Shown here: piece after piece, positions 15,730 through 24,610 of the stretch
How positions within the stretch are numbered: the first letter of the stretch is position 1
Layout: every line of letters starts with the position of its first letter
Assembly: GCA_965230065.1 (NCBI GenBank)
Contig: OZ245942.1
Span: forward strand, 3,224,001 to 3,288,000
Direction of reading: 5' to 3'
From: G965230065 sp965230065
GTDB lineage: Bacteria > Bacteroidota > Bacteroidia > Cytophagales > Cyclobacteriaceae
DNA length: 64,000 nt
The notes under the pieces: generated by a model
What the model was told of the DNA's origin: nothing
What the model saw: only the letters and a program-made list of their open reading frames with translations
Databases searched by the model: none
Program-made: the position numbers and the translations under genes

Positions 15730-18700
15730 ATGAAAAATTTACTACTGATTGCAATAATGCTTTGCTCCACCCACCTCTTCGCCCAGGATATTATTTTTGA
15801 GGATGATTTTGAAGCTGGGACTACTTTTAAGGCTGAATGGGAGGAAAAACCCAACCTAACTGGTGCGGATGGTGTGGTAGAAATAGACGATTTGATTGGA
15901 GCGGATGAATCACAGTTTGCTGCAAAAATCGGAAAAAGTTTGGATGGAGGAGTGGCCACTAATGCTTTAGATTTACACTTGGACCTATCCGGACAAGACC
16001 AGGTAGAACTCAGTTTCAAAATCCTGGATTTTAATGATGCAACCGATTTTGAAGATGGGTTATATTTTAGTGATGATGGAGGTGAAAGTTTTACTAAAGT
16101 TTATGATTTTCGAGCAGAAGATTGGGCAGATTATATTTATGGCCAATTTCCCCCTTTTGATGTAGATAAACTTGCTGAAATTTATGGATTGGAACTTACT
16201 GATAAGTTCGTCATCCGGTTTCAACAATATGGTGATTCTGATTTTAATATTTCTAATGGCAATGATGGCGATGGTTTTTACATTGATGATGTGGTTGTAA
16301 GAGTGCCACCCACCAAGTATGTTAATGAATTTCCTTTCAGGGATGGTTTTGAATCTGGTACATTAGGTAGTGCCTGGGCGTGGTCACATGGAGACAGCAC
16401 CGCCTTGCCCCAGGAAAATACAGTGAAGCCAACAGGGTTAGTTGAAATATTGGATGGCATTGGTGCCGAAGGTTCAAAATTTGCTCTTCGCATGGGCAAG
16501 CTTGCTGATGGTGGTGGCTATACTACTAATGCTTTAGATTTACACTTAGATTTATCCGGACAAGACCAGGTAGAACTCAGTTTCAAAATCCTGGATTTTA
16601 ATGATGCAACCGATTTTGAAGATGGATTATATTTTAGTGATGATGGAGGTGAAAGTTTTACTAAAGTTTATGATTTCCGTGCGGAAGATTGGGCAGATTA
16701 TATTTATGGCCAATTTCCCCCTTTTGATGTAGATAAACTTGCTGAAATTTATGGATTGGAACTTACTGATAAGTTCGTCATCCGGTTTCAACAATATGGT
16801 GATTCTGATTTTAATATTTCTAATGGCAATGATGGCGATGGTTTTTACATTGATGATGTGGTTGTAAGAGTGCCTTCCATTGAATATGTTAAACCGGGCT
16901 TTGAGGAGGATTTTGAATCAGGTCAACTCGATAATAAATGGGCGTGGTCACATGGAGACAGCACCGCCTTGCCCCAGGAAAATACAGTGAAGCCAACAGG
17001 ATTAGTTGAAATATTGGATGGCATTGGTGCCGAAGGTTCAAAATTTGCTCTTCGCATGGGCAAGCTTGCTGATGGTGGTGGCTATACTACTAATGCTTTA
17101 GATTTACACTTAGATTTATCAGGACAAAGCCAGACAGAAATGAGTTTCAAAATCCTGGATTTTAATGATGCAACCGATTTTGAAGATGGATTATATTTTA
17201 GTGATGATGGAGGTGAAAGTTTTACTAAAGTTTATGATTTCCGTGCGGAAGACTGGGCAGACTATATTTATTCAGAAGTATCAATAAATATCCTACAATT
17301 AGCATTTGATAACGGTCTGGTATTAACTGATAAGTTCATCATCCGGTTTCAACAATATGGTGATTCTGATTTTAATATTTCTAATGGCAATGATGGGGAT
17401 GGTCTCTACATTGATGATATATCCGTGAAAAACTCCAAACTTCCTTTCATTACTTCATTCAGTCCTGGAATTGGGCCAGTAGACAGAGAAGTAACTATTA
17501 GTGGAGTTAATTTCGGAGATGCTTCTGAGGTGCAATTTAATGGCGTAAAAGCAAATGATTTTAATGTAATTGATGCTGCTACAATTATTGCAAAAGTACC
17601 GACAGGAGCAGAAACCGGAAAGATTAATGTAACCAATACAGGTGGCACGGTAAGCAGTGAAAATGAGTTTATTGTCTCTTCTGAGGCTATCAGCGCTCCT
17701 TTCAACCTCAAGGCTCAGGCATTACAGGGAAATATCAAACTACTATGGGAGGATACTGCCAAAAATGAAACTGGATTTTTTGTAGAGAGGAAAGAGGATA
17801 GCGAGGGAAGTGTATTTATGCAAATTGCAATCTTGTCACTTAATGTTACGACATTTGGAGATGCTAATGTAGAAAAAGACAAAATCTATAAGTACCGCGT
17901 TCGATCCTTTAATACTTTGGGAAACTCCGATTATAGCAATGAGGCACAAGCAAAAGCCATAGAGGGTCCTATTATAATACCTACTTCACCAACTGCCCCT
18001 ACCGCCCCTAAAGCCTCCGCCCTCTCCCAAAACGAAATCATGCTAGAGTGGACAGACAATTCTGATGATGAAACGGGGTTTTCAATCAAGCGCTCTACCG
18101 ATGGCACTACGTTTGCCCAGCTCTTAATTGTACCTGCCGATCAAACTACTTACAAGGACGTTGGCCTTACCTCGGGTACCCAATATTTTTACCAGATAAG
18201 TGCTGACAATAATGGGGTCGCCTCTGATGCCATTGAAGCCAATGCTACTACGAAATCTTCGCCTACGGCCCCGGCTACCCCCGAAGGCTTAACCGCGACA
18301 GCTTCAGAAGAAACGGAAGCCAAAATCACATTAACCTGGACAGATGTTGCAGAAGAAGATGGTTACAAAATTTACCGCTCCGATGCAGCAGACGGCGCAT
18401 TCTCGCTGGTAACAGAAGTAGCCGCCGATGTTACTACCTTTTCTGACCAGGGAATTTTGTTTGATAAAACGTATTTTTATAAAGTAGAAGCATTTAACAG
18501 TGGGGGTAATAGTGAACCAAGCCAGGAAGCATCTGCAAGCACCCCGCTTGGGCCCCTCGGTTTTGAAGATGAAGTGCTTTCCGGTGCCTTAAAACTCTAC
18601 CCCAACCCGGCAGAAAGCACGCTCCACCTCAGTCTGGAAGACGCGGAAGTAAACGGCACCTTGCAAATCCGCCTGTTGAACCAACTAGGGCAGGAAAAAC

Positions 18701-18834
18701 TGGCTACAGAAGTAGTAAAGTCTGCGTCATTGGCTGCCTTTACCCTGGATACAAGCCACTTACCCCAAGGGGTGTATTTTCTGGAAATAACCCAGGAAGA
18801 TTACCGGGTGACCCGGCGGGTGGTGAAGCAATAA
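15730..18834 (+). CDS. Large secreted protein: three jelly-roll repeats, IPT/TIG, three FN3, T9SS sorting domain
   Basis: 1034 residues. The signal peptide ends at LFAQ-D (about residue 19). Three repeats of a MAM/concanavalin-like type follow, with cores at residues 78-193, 267-382 and 455-570. Each has NALDLHLDLSGQ, FSDDGGESFTKVYDFRAEDW and ISNGNDGDGxYIDD. Next come an IPT/TIG domain (about 576-655), three fibronectin type III domains (about 658-750, 760-850, 858-950) and a C-terminal Por sorting domain (LKLYPNPAESTLHL ... LPQGVYFLEI ... VKQ). It should be exported by the type IX system and attached to or released from the cell surface. No catalytic domain is seen, so an adhesive or binding role is likely. 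Confidence 0.88.
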   Translation: MKNLLLIAIMLCSTHLFAQDIIFEDDFEAGTTFKAEWEEKPNLTGADGVVEIDDLIGADESQFAAKIGKSLDGGVATNALDLHLDLSGQDQVELSFKILDFNDATDFEDGLYFSDDGGESFTKVYDFRAEDWADYIYGQFPPFDVDKLAEIYGLELTDKFVIRFQQYGDSDFNISNGNDGDGFYIDDVVVRVPPTKYVNEFPFRDGFESGTLGSAWAWSHGDSTALPQENTVKPTGLVEILDGIGAEGSKFALRMGKLADGGGYTTNALDLHLDLSGQDQVELSFKILDFNDATDFEDGLYFSDDGGESFTKVYDFRAEDWADYIYGQFPPFDVDKLAEIYGLELTDKFVIRFQQYGDSDFNISNGNDGDGFYIDDVVVRVPSIEYVKPGFEEDFESGQLDNKWAWSHGDSTALPQENTVKPTGLVEILDGIGAEGSKFALRMGKLADGGGYTTNALDLHLDLSGQSQTEMSFKILDFNDATDFEDGLYFSDDGGESFTKVYDFRAEDWADYIYSEVSINILQLAFDNGLVLTDKFIIRFQQYGDSDFNISNGNDGDGLYIDDISVKNSKLPFITSFSPGIGPVDREVTISGVNFGDASEVQFNGVKANDFNVIDAATIIAKVPTGAETGKINVTNTGGTVSSENEFIVSSEAISAPFNLKAQALQGNIKLLWEDTAKNETGFFVERKEDSEGSVFMQIAILSLNVTTFGDANVEKDKIYKYRVRSFNTLGNSDYSNEAQAKAIEGPIIIPTSPTAPTAPKASALSQNEIMLEWTDNSDDETGFSIKRSTDGTTFAQLLIVPADQTTYKDVGLTSGTQYFYQISADNNGVASDAIEANATTKSSPTAPATPEGLTATASEETEAKITLTWTDVAEEDGYKIYRSDAADGAFSLVTEVAADVTTFSDQGILFDKTYFYKVEAFNSGGNSEPSQEASASTPLGPLGFEDEVLSGALKLYPNPAESTLHLSLEDAEVNGTLQIRLLNQLGQEKLATEVVKSASLAAFTLDTSHLPQGVYFLEITQEDYRVTRRVVKQ
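15961..17424 (+). repeat. Triplicated ~560-bp intragenic repeat with mosaic identity
   Basis: Core units start at 15961, 16528 and 17092. Unit 2 is identical to unit 1 from about 16688 to 16875 (matching 16121-16308), whereas its upstream half (about 16377-16690) matches unit 3 (16940-17255) almost perfectly. Identity includes synonymous positions, so the copies are young or have been homogenised by recombination. Confidence 0.9.
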
Positions 18835-18870
18835 TAAACTTATTGTCTGGCACTTTCCTGTAAGAACTTC

Positions 18871-18903
18871 AGACTTCCGAAATTTAAAAAATTTCAGAAG
18901 TCT
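18871..18903. repeat. Palindromic repeat family C, copy 1
   Basis: AGACTTCCGAAATTT and AAATTTCAGAAGTCT form a 15-bp stem with one C/A mismatch around a 3-nt loop, 36 bp after the stop of the secreted protein. The element at 55128-55162 has the same arms and the same mismatch. It may serve as a terminator or mRNA stabiliser. Confidence 0.7.
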
Positions 18904-18945
18904 GCTGTGCCGCAGAAATAAAGTTTAACCCAAACAATTAAATCC

Positions 18946-19277
18946 ATGAAACCAATAAAAAACTTTATTGTGCTTCTAATATTGTTTAGTTGTCTCATAT
19001 CTTGTGAAGTAATTGATAATGTAGGTACAAATAATAGTACAAAAGATATACTCACAAGTGGTAAGTATTCCTCAATGGAGAATTTCCAGAAAGGTGTCTT
19101 TATATAAAAAAGATAGCAATTGGGTTGAATTTAATTCATTTGAAAATGATGATAATAATAAAGATAACTTTGGGGCCACTTTTGACCTAAACAATGATTT
19201 TATAATCACTGGAGCACCTGAGTAATGAAAAGGGCAAGAATAAAGGAGTTGTGTATCTTTACAATTTTTTACAATGA
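18946..19277 (+). pseudogene. Degenerate FG-GAP-repeat lipoprotein gene
   Basis: From the ATG at 18946 a lipoprotein start MKPIKNFIVLLILFSCLISC runs 53 codons to a stop at 19105-19107. Around 19100 the coherent sequence moves to the next frame: SLYKKDSNWVEFNSFEND, then NKDNFGATFDLNNDFIITGAP, a textbook FG-GAP unit. After a stop at about 19223 it continues in the third frame as NEKGKNKGVVYLYNFLQ to 19277. Joined, the pieces read as one FG-GAP repeat (KGVFIYKK...FG...IITGAP...GVVYLY). At least two frameshifts and the small size show that this is a gene remnant. No other copy is in the window. Confidence 0.75.
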
Positions 19278-19289
19278 ATATATCCATAA

Positions 19290-20573
19290 ATGTCAAATTC
19301 AAACCGTTACAGAAGGCATGTGCTCCTGATGCTTATGGGGGTATACGCCTTCAACTTCATTGACCGCCAACTGCTTGTGATTCTGCAAGAGTCGATGAAA
19401 GAAGAACTAAAGCTATCAGATACACAATTAGGACTGTTAACAGGCTTTGCCTTTGCCATGTTTTATGGAACGCTTGGCATTCCCATAGCCCGCCTGGCAG
19501 ATAAGTATAGCCGGATCAATATTATTGCTATTTGTCTTACGGTCTGGAGTGGTATTACTGCACTAACCGGACTGGTAAACAACTTTGCCCAACTCCTAAT
19601 CGCCCGCATAGGGGTCGGTGTTGGAGAGGCAGGTTGCAGTCCTCCCGCTCATTCCCTTATTTCCGATTATTATCCTGTTGAAAAAAGAGGTGTAGCACTT
19701 TCTATCTACTCATTAGGGATTTATCTAGGCATTTTCCTGGGGTTTCTGGGAGGTGGCATCCTTGATCAGTATTACGGGTGGCGGGTTGCCTTTTTTGTCC
19801 TGGGCATTCCTGGTGTTCTTTTTGCCGGCGTACTTTATAGGTATGCAAAAGAGCCCAAAAGAGGCACTTTTGATGTTCATATAGAAGGGGAAACAAAAAA
19901 TTCATTTTGGGATGTTGCCAGTTTTCTTTTTACAAAAAAGACTTTTATCTATTTAGTTCTGGGAGCAGGGTTCGCCTCCTTTGTGCAATATGGCGTTGGC
20001 AATTGGGCACCTCCTTTTCTGTCAAGGTATCATGGCATGTCGAGCCAGGAAATTGGAATCGCTATGGCACTCATTGTAGGTATCGGAGGTGCCATTGGCA
20101 CCTTTGGCGGGGGGTATTTGGGTGATTTTTTTGGAAAAAAGTCAAAGCGGTGGTACGTGTGGGTGCCAATGATCACTGGGATATTATCGATACCCTTTTT
20201 CATCGGAGCACTTTTTCTATCACTGAAGATACTCGTTTTGGGGCTCTTTTTTCCTTCTGTAATATTCATTTCCATGTATTTAGCACCTTCGCTGGCAGTT
20301 ACGCAAAATCTTGCATTGGCCAATATGCGCGCGGTAGCCTCCTCCATTCTCTTATTCATAGGAACCGTCATAGGTTTAGGCGGAGGCCCCTTAATTGTAG
20401 GTGCCATGAGTGATTATTTGGCACTGACCTATGGGGATCAGGCTTTGAGATATGCTTTATTAACCGTAACCCTGGCCGGGCTTATAAGCAGTTTTTTTTA
20501 TTATTTAGCAGGTAAAAACCTACTCAAAGACCTTGAATCGAATATAATTGACAAAAAAGTAATAAAATCATAG
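19290..20573 (+). CDS. MFS transporter, Spinster-like
   Basis: 427 residues with about 12 membrane segments. YAFNFIDRQLLVILQESMKEELKLSDTQLGLLTG and the loop ARLADKYSR (motif A position) are characteristic of the Spinster-like branch of the major facilitator superfamily, as is the acidic VGVGEAGCSPPAHSLISDYYP. Bacterial members export or import organic anions, lipids or sugar derivatives; the substrate here is unknown. It is convergent with a sulfatase gene 34 bp away, so a link to that enzyme's product is possible but unproven. Confidence 0.9.
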   Translation: MSNSNRYRRHVLLMLMGVYAFNFIDRQLLVILQESMKEELKLSDTQLGLLTGFAFAMFYGTLGIPIARLADKYSRINIIAICLTVWSGITALTGLVNNFAQLLIARIGVGVGEAGCSPPAHSLISDYYPVEKRGVALSIYSLGIYLGIFLGFLGGGILDQYYGWRVAFFVLGIPGVLFAGVLYRYAKEPKRGTFDVHIEGETKNSFWDVASFLFTKKTFIYLVLGAGFASFVQYGVGNWAPPFLSRYHGMSSQEIGIAMALIVGIGGAIGTFGGGYLGDFFGKKSKRWYVWVPMITGILSIPFFIGALFLSLKILVLGLFFPSVIFISMYLAPSLAVTQNLALANMRAVASSILLFIGTVIGLGGGPLIVGAMSDYLALTYGDQALRYALLTVTLAGLISSFFYYLAGKNLLKDLESNIIDKKVIKS

Positions 20574-20607
20574 TTGAATATACCGTGGCATTGTTGTTTA
20601 ACACAAA

Positions 20608-22152
20608 CTACTGCGCACCAATCCCTTCATTCCCTTCCGGAGGCTCACAATATAAGACCAGTTTTTCTTCTACCGTAAGTGTATCGGCTACGACATCAGC
20701 TTTGGGGTGGGTGGCTTCAAACCAGGTTATCATTTTCTGTTGCATATTTTCTACAATATCCAGGTATTCAGGGTGGCTGGCCAGGTTTCTTGTTTCGTCA
20801 GGGTCGTTTATCTGGTCATACAGGCGGTGGGTGATGCCTGGATGAGGGTTGCCCGTAGCATAGCCCTGTCCTAAGTCGCGCTGGCCGGTGGTAAAAATAT
20901 ATTTCCACTCCTTGCTGCGTACCATGGCTTTGTTATCTGCCAGAAATTCTGAAAAAACGTATTCTTTATGCTCATCGGTTTTTCCGCTAAGCAAAGGCAT
21001 CAGGCTTTTGCCCTGAACTGCTTCAATAGGGGCAATACCCACGGCTTCGGTAAGCGTAGGTACCAGATCTACAAATTCGGTAAGGTTATCAATGGCACGG
21101 CCTTCACCATATTTACCTCCGGCCTGAATAATCAGAGGCGCTTGTACGGCAGGTTCCCACATCATGTGTTTTTCAAAGCGTTTGTGGTCGTTGAGGAGGT
21201 AGCCATGATCGCCCACGTAAACCACCAGGGTATTTTCATCCAGCCCGGCAGCTTCTAACCCATCCAGAATCAGCCCTACGTTTTTATCCAGATATTCAAC
21301 AGATGCATAATAAGCGGCAATGATGCCTCTTCTTTCTTCATCGGTCAGGTCTTTGAATTCTTCAGGAATCCACCGGTCATCTTCCGGGCTTCCAGTGGGC
21401 AAAGGCATTTCTTCCGGGTTGTATTTTCCGGCATATTCTACCGGAAAGTTGAAGGGGGAATGTGGTTCGTGAAAGCCCACCCATAACAAAAAACGATTTT
21501 CTTTATGCTGGTTAATAAAATCAACCGCCGTATTCGCATAATAGGTTCCTATATCATCTTTATCATAAAATCCACCCGGCAAATTGTCGGCATTTAGCCA
21601 AATGCGGGCCGGGTCGCGAAAGGGTTTCCAGGGAGGCCGGGTTTGGATGCTTTCAGGAACAGTCCGGGGCGGATTAGCTTCCAGCTGTGCCCGGTAATCG
21701 TTGCGTTCTATTTTGTAATCGAAACCGTGGTTCAGGTTATTGTTAAAATGGTTTTTTCCTACCAGTCCCGTGGCAAAACCATGGTTTTTGAGATGGTCGG
21801 CCAGGGTAATCTGTTCTTCAGGAAATGAAGTGCGCAACAAAGTAACACCGGCAGCATGCGGATACCGCCCCGTCAGCATAGATTGTCGGGAAGCACTGCA
21901 CAATGGCGCATTGGCATAAGCCTGGGTAAATCGCACGCCCCGTGCTGCCATACGATCCAGGTTAGGCGTACGAATAAGGTCATTACCATAACACCCCAGC
22001 ACATTGGCCGAGTGGTCATCCCCGATGATGAAAACAATATTTTGAAAAGTGTCTTCCTTACTGGCCTCTTCTGCCGTGGACTGTGGTTGGTTGCAGTGGG
22101 TTAAAATTAACCCTAACACAAGAAGAAAAGCAGTGGTTTTGATTTGAGTCAT
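20608..22152 (-). CDS. Lipoprotein sulfatase (arylsulfatase family, S1-type)
   Basis: 514 residues. Signal peptide with lipobox LILTHC (Cys20). Metal/active-site motifs in order: IVFIIGDDHSANVLGCYGN (first Asp pair), CSASRQSMLTGRYPHAAG (formylglycine motif C-x-A-x-R, Cys-type, needing an anaerobic- or FGE-type maturation enzyme not found here), TGLVGKNHF, FHEPHSPF, and GDHGYLLNDHKRFEKHMMWEP (second Asp/His). Probably periplasmic or surface hydrolysis of sulfate esters on polysaccharides or glycosaminoglycans. The SusC/SusD genes 13 kb away fit a glycan-using lifestyle but are not adjacent. Confidence 0.93.
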   Translation of the reverse strand: MTQIKTTAFLLVLGLILTHCNQPQSTAEEASKEDTFQNIVFIIGDDHSANVLGCYGNDLIRTPNLDRMAARGVRFTQAYANAPLCSASRQSMLTGRYPHAAGVTLLRTSFPEEQITLADHLKNHGFATGLVGKNHFNNNLNHGFDYKIERNDYRAQLEANPPRTVPESIQTRPPWKPFRDPARIWLNADNLPGGFYDKDDIGTYYANTAVDFINQHKENRFLLWVGFHEPHSPFNFPVEYAGKYNPEEMPLPTGSPEDDRWIPEEFKDLTDEERRGIIAAYYASVEYLDKNVGLILDGLEAAGLDENTLVVYVGDHGYLLNDHKRFEKHMMWEPAVQAPLIIQAGGKYGEGRAIDNLTEFVDLVPTLTEAVGIAPIEAVQGKSLMPLLSGKTDEHKEYVFSEFLADNKAMVRSKEWKYIFTTGQRDLGQGYATGNPHPGITHRLYDQINDPDETRNLASHPEYLDIVENMQQKMITWFEATHPKADVVADTLTVEEKLVLYCEPPEGNEGIGAQ

Positions 22153-22320
22153 TACCTAAAGAACTAAAGTGAAAATGGTTTTTTTCATAAATAATGGCCA
22201 GCTATCTTCATGCACAAGATAGGTGTCCTCCATTTATTCGTATTCTAAAAGGTGAAATTCTACTTTTCTGGGGAATTTTGCAAAAAGCGAAATAAAGGAA
22301 GTGTTTTTAATTTGATTACA

Positions 22321-22941
22321 CTAAAAACTATTTTGCCGGCTCATCTCCTGTATACACTCTTCCCGGGCTTTCAATACCTGCTCAACGGTCCAGCGGTGGT
22401 GCAGCTTTTCTATTTGCAGCCAGGTTTTGATGAAGTTTTGGTGGTATTTGGCCTTAAACCGGCCAATCTGTTGGGGTTCAATGTCAATCTCAGCAATCAG
22501 GTAATCGGCAAAAGACTCATCCAGGGCGTTTCCGCTACAGGCATCAAACAAATATCCATCATATTTGATGTAGCAACGTGCTTCCGGAAAAGTTTGCAGA
22601 CCGTAGCGGTCTAATATTGATTGTATACCTGCCGTGTTGCTTTCATGTAAGCGGATAACTGTAAGTGTGAGTTGCAGGTTATGAACATTTTGTTCCCTGG
22701 CAAGTTTTATCAAAAAAGCATGTTTGGCAGTATAGGTTCCTGTTTTTTCGGTAAGTACAAGTGAAAGGTCTTTATTATCAGATATGCGTCCGTAAGGTAA
22801 TTGACGAATATGTTGTGTTGCCTGATGAAAGGTAGAGATACCTGCATCAAGCAGTTTGGCAGACAAAACACCCTGTTCGCAGATAGGAAAATCTATCAGT
22901 TCTGCCATATCATTTTGCGTTAATAATGTATCTTCCCACAT
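22321..22941 (-). CDS. Hypothetical protein, possibly transglutaminase-like
   Basis: 206 residues, soluble, no signal peptide. The segment YGRISDNKDLSLVLTEKTGTYTAKHAFLIKLARE resembles a group of transglutaminase-like proteins that read GTCSxKHALL here; in this protein Tyr occupies the Cys position, which would remove the nucleophile. The later CYIKYDGYLFDACS could hold the His/Asp pair or an alternative Cys. The assignment is tentative, and the protein may be a non-enzymatic relative. It is isolated between the sulfatase gene and a small ORF. Confidence 0.6.
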   Translation of the reverse strand: MWEDTLLTQNDMAELIDFPICEQGVLSAKLLDAGISTFHQATQHIRQLPYGRISDNKDLSLVLTEKTGTYTAKHAFLIKLAREQNVHNLQLTLTVIRLHESNTAGIQSILDRYGLQTFPEARCYIKYDGYLFDACSGNALDESFADYLIAEIDIEPQQIGRFKAKYHQNFIKTWLQIEKLHHRWTVEQVLKAREECIQEMSRQNSF

Positions 22942-23084
22942 AAAATATCGATTTGACTGTCCTCATAAGTTATCCGAGGATAATAATTTTCAGTATGAAC
23001 CTGGCAAATCCGGAAAAGTAACAATATCCACCTGTTTTTTTTTCAAAATGGCTAGCCAACATATCGGAACAGGTTGTAACCATT

Positions 23085-23282
23085 TTACAAAATAGCGATT
23101 TTCTTCAGCGGTAATGTTTTAACCTCACTATCATCAGCTTCAGACTGATTTACCATTTCTATCCTAACTTCCTGTTGGGTAGCCGGGGCATGTGCCTGCC
23201 AGTCAGCTATGTGATCTACCCATAGTCCAAAAGAGAGCGCAATGGGTGCAAAAAGTATTACTATTTTAGGTTTAAGTTTCAT
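23085..23282 (-). CDS. Small hypothetical exported or membrane-anchored protein
   Basis: 65 residues: one N-terminal hydrophobic segment (IVILFAPIALSFGLWVDHI) and a polar tail ending PLKKIAIL. On the minus strand the ATG is preceded by GGGGGAACGACTT, a better than usual ribosome-binding region, which supports translation. No family recognised. The 292 bp upstream (23283-23574) hold no gene but contain GCTTGCCCT near 23332 with an inverted partner near 23414. Confidence 0.45.
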   Translation of the reverse strand: MKLKPKIVILFAPIALSFGLWVDHIADWQAHAPATQQEVRIEMVNQSEADDSEVKTLPLKKIAIL

Positions 23283-23574
23283 AAGTCGTTCCCCCTTTCT
23301 TTCTAATGATGCATTTTATAATCAAATGGTTGCTTGCCCTGCTATTTTATTAATCAAATAAACGATTTACTTATTGTGTTGATAACAGAAAATAGGTAAA
23401 CCGACGATTTACAAGGGCAAGCTGCATGTTTTAGACTATATTTATCTAAAGTACTTATCAATGTTATGTACTATGTAATGCAAAGTAGTGGGTTTTGTAT
23501 GTTAATTGCAAATAATTTTCCTGTTATTTTAATGAACCGGGTGATTTTGAGGGAAAGAGAGGGGACGGAACTTA

Positions 23575-23913
23575 CTATCCGGAAATTTCCTTCCTCACAA
23601 GGAAATAATAAATCAGGAATCCGACAGCTACAAAACTGGCTACCAGTCCATATGGAAATGGGGAGTTAACATGATGCGGGATAAACTCTAAAAGGACCAA
23701 ACCCAACCCCCCGAATAATATCACAAGGCCCCATTTTAGGGCAGTAAATCTTCCTTCTTCCTGTTCGCTCAAAATGTTTACCGATTTCTCATCTACCTGT
23801 CCTGAGTCAATGAGCTTTCTTTTCAGTTTGTAATTGAGAATAGCCCTGATGATACTGAAAATTCCTGCGAAAATTACTGCGAGTACAATGGCTCCGCCAA
23901 CTGCGTCATGCAT
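23575..23913 (-). CDS. DUF6249-like small membrane protein
   Basis: 112 residues: an N-terminal membrane helix (VGGAIVLAVIFAGIFSIIRAIL), a charged stretch KLKRKLIDSGQVDEKSVNILSEQEEGRF, and two further hydrophobic segments (LKWGLVILFGGLGLVLLEFI; YGLVASFVAVGFLIYYFLV). This is the layout of the DUF6249-type proteins commonly coded beside ECF sigma factors in Bacteroidota. It is divergent from the sigma factor gene, and the shared 130-bp region carries a 12-bp inverted repeat, so joint regulation is likely. Confidence 0.75.
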   Translation of the reverse strand: MHDAVGGAIVLAVIFAGIFSIIRAILNYKLKRKLIDSGQVDEKSVNILSEQEEGRFTALKWGLVILFGGLGLVLLEFIPHHVNSPFPYGLVASFVAVGFLIYYFLVRKEISG

Positions 23914-23966
23914 GGTTTCTTAATTTTATGTTGATGAATTTTTCTCGTTTGACAACCACTCTTGGC

Positions 23967-24017
23967 AAAATGTTGCAACTGTACACAAAATAATTTCAAA
24001 AAAGATTGCAACATTTT
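23967..24017. promoter_or_regulatory. 12-bp inverted repeat in divergent ECF promoter region
   Basis: AAAATGTTGCAA (23967-23978) and its exact complement TTGCAACATTTT (24006-24017) flank 27 bp of A/T-rich sequence directly upstream of the sigma factor start at 24044. It is a candidate operator, or a pair of promoter elements recognised in both directions by the sigma factor itself. Confidence 0.6.
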
Positions 24018-24043
24018 ATATTGTAGGACTGTCTAACGGAAAA

Positions 24044-24610
24044 ATGAATGAAGATTCCCTCCTTGTATCGAACATACTGAAAGGTGATATGCAAGCTTTT
24101 AAGGCATTGGTGCATCTACACCAGCGTCTGGTATTGCATATGGTAGGGCGGCTTATCAATAACCAACAGGATGTGGAAGATGTTTGTCAGGAGGTTTTTA
24201 TCAAGGTACATCAAAAACTACCTGGTTTTTCGTTCCAATCAAGGCTTTCTACCTGGATAGCCACCATTGCTTACCGCACAGCTGTAAACTACTTAAAAAA
24301 GAGAAACAGGATGGTGATGCAGGATATAGATGACAAAAGTGTTGCGGGCCAAATGAAAACGGAAAATGACACCCCAGCGCATTTGTTTGAACGAAAAGAT
24401 ATCCATAAATTTATTCATCAGCAGATAGATAAACTGCCTCCGCAGTACAGTATTGTACTTACCCTGTATCATTTGGAAGGTATGAATTATGCTGAAATTG
24501 AAGAAATTACAGGTATGCCAGAAGGCACTGTTAAGAATTACCTGTTTAGGGCCAGGAAGTTATTGAAAGATCAGTTATTAAAACAGCTACCCAAAGAAGC
24601 ATTGTTATGA
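24044..24610 (+). CDS. ECF-type RNA polymerase sigma factor
   Basis: 188 residues. Region 2 (LVHLHQRLVLHMVGRLINNQQDVEDVCQEVFIKVHQKL ... STWIATIAYRTAVNYLKK) and region 4 (LPPQYSIVLTLYHLEGMNYAEIEEITGMPEGTVKNYLFRARKLL) are both complete, with the usual acidic linker between. It directs RNA polymerase to a small regulon, usually including its own genes. The stop overlaps the next start in ATGA, coupling it to a membrane partner that probably acts as regulator. Confidence 0.94.
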   Translation: MNEDSLLVSNILKGDMQAFKALVHLHQRLVLHMVGRLINNQQDVEDVCQEVFIKVHQKLPGFSFQSRLSTWIATIAYRTAVNYLKKRNRMVMQDIDDKSVAGQMKTENDTPAHLFERKDIHKFIHQQIDKLPPQYSIVLTLYHLEGMNYAEIEEITGMPEGTVKNYLFRARKLLKDQLLKQLPKEALL

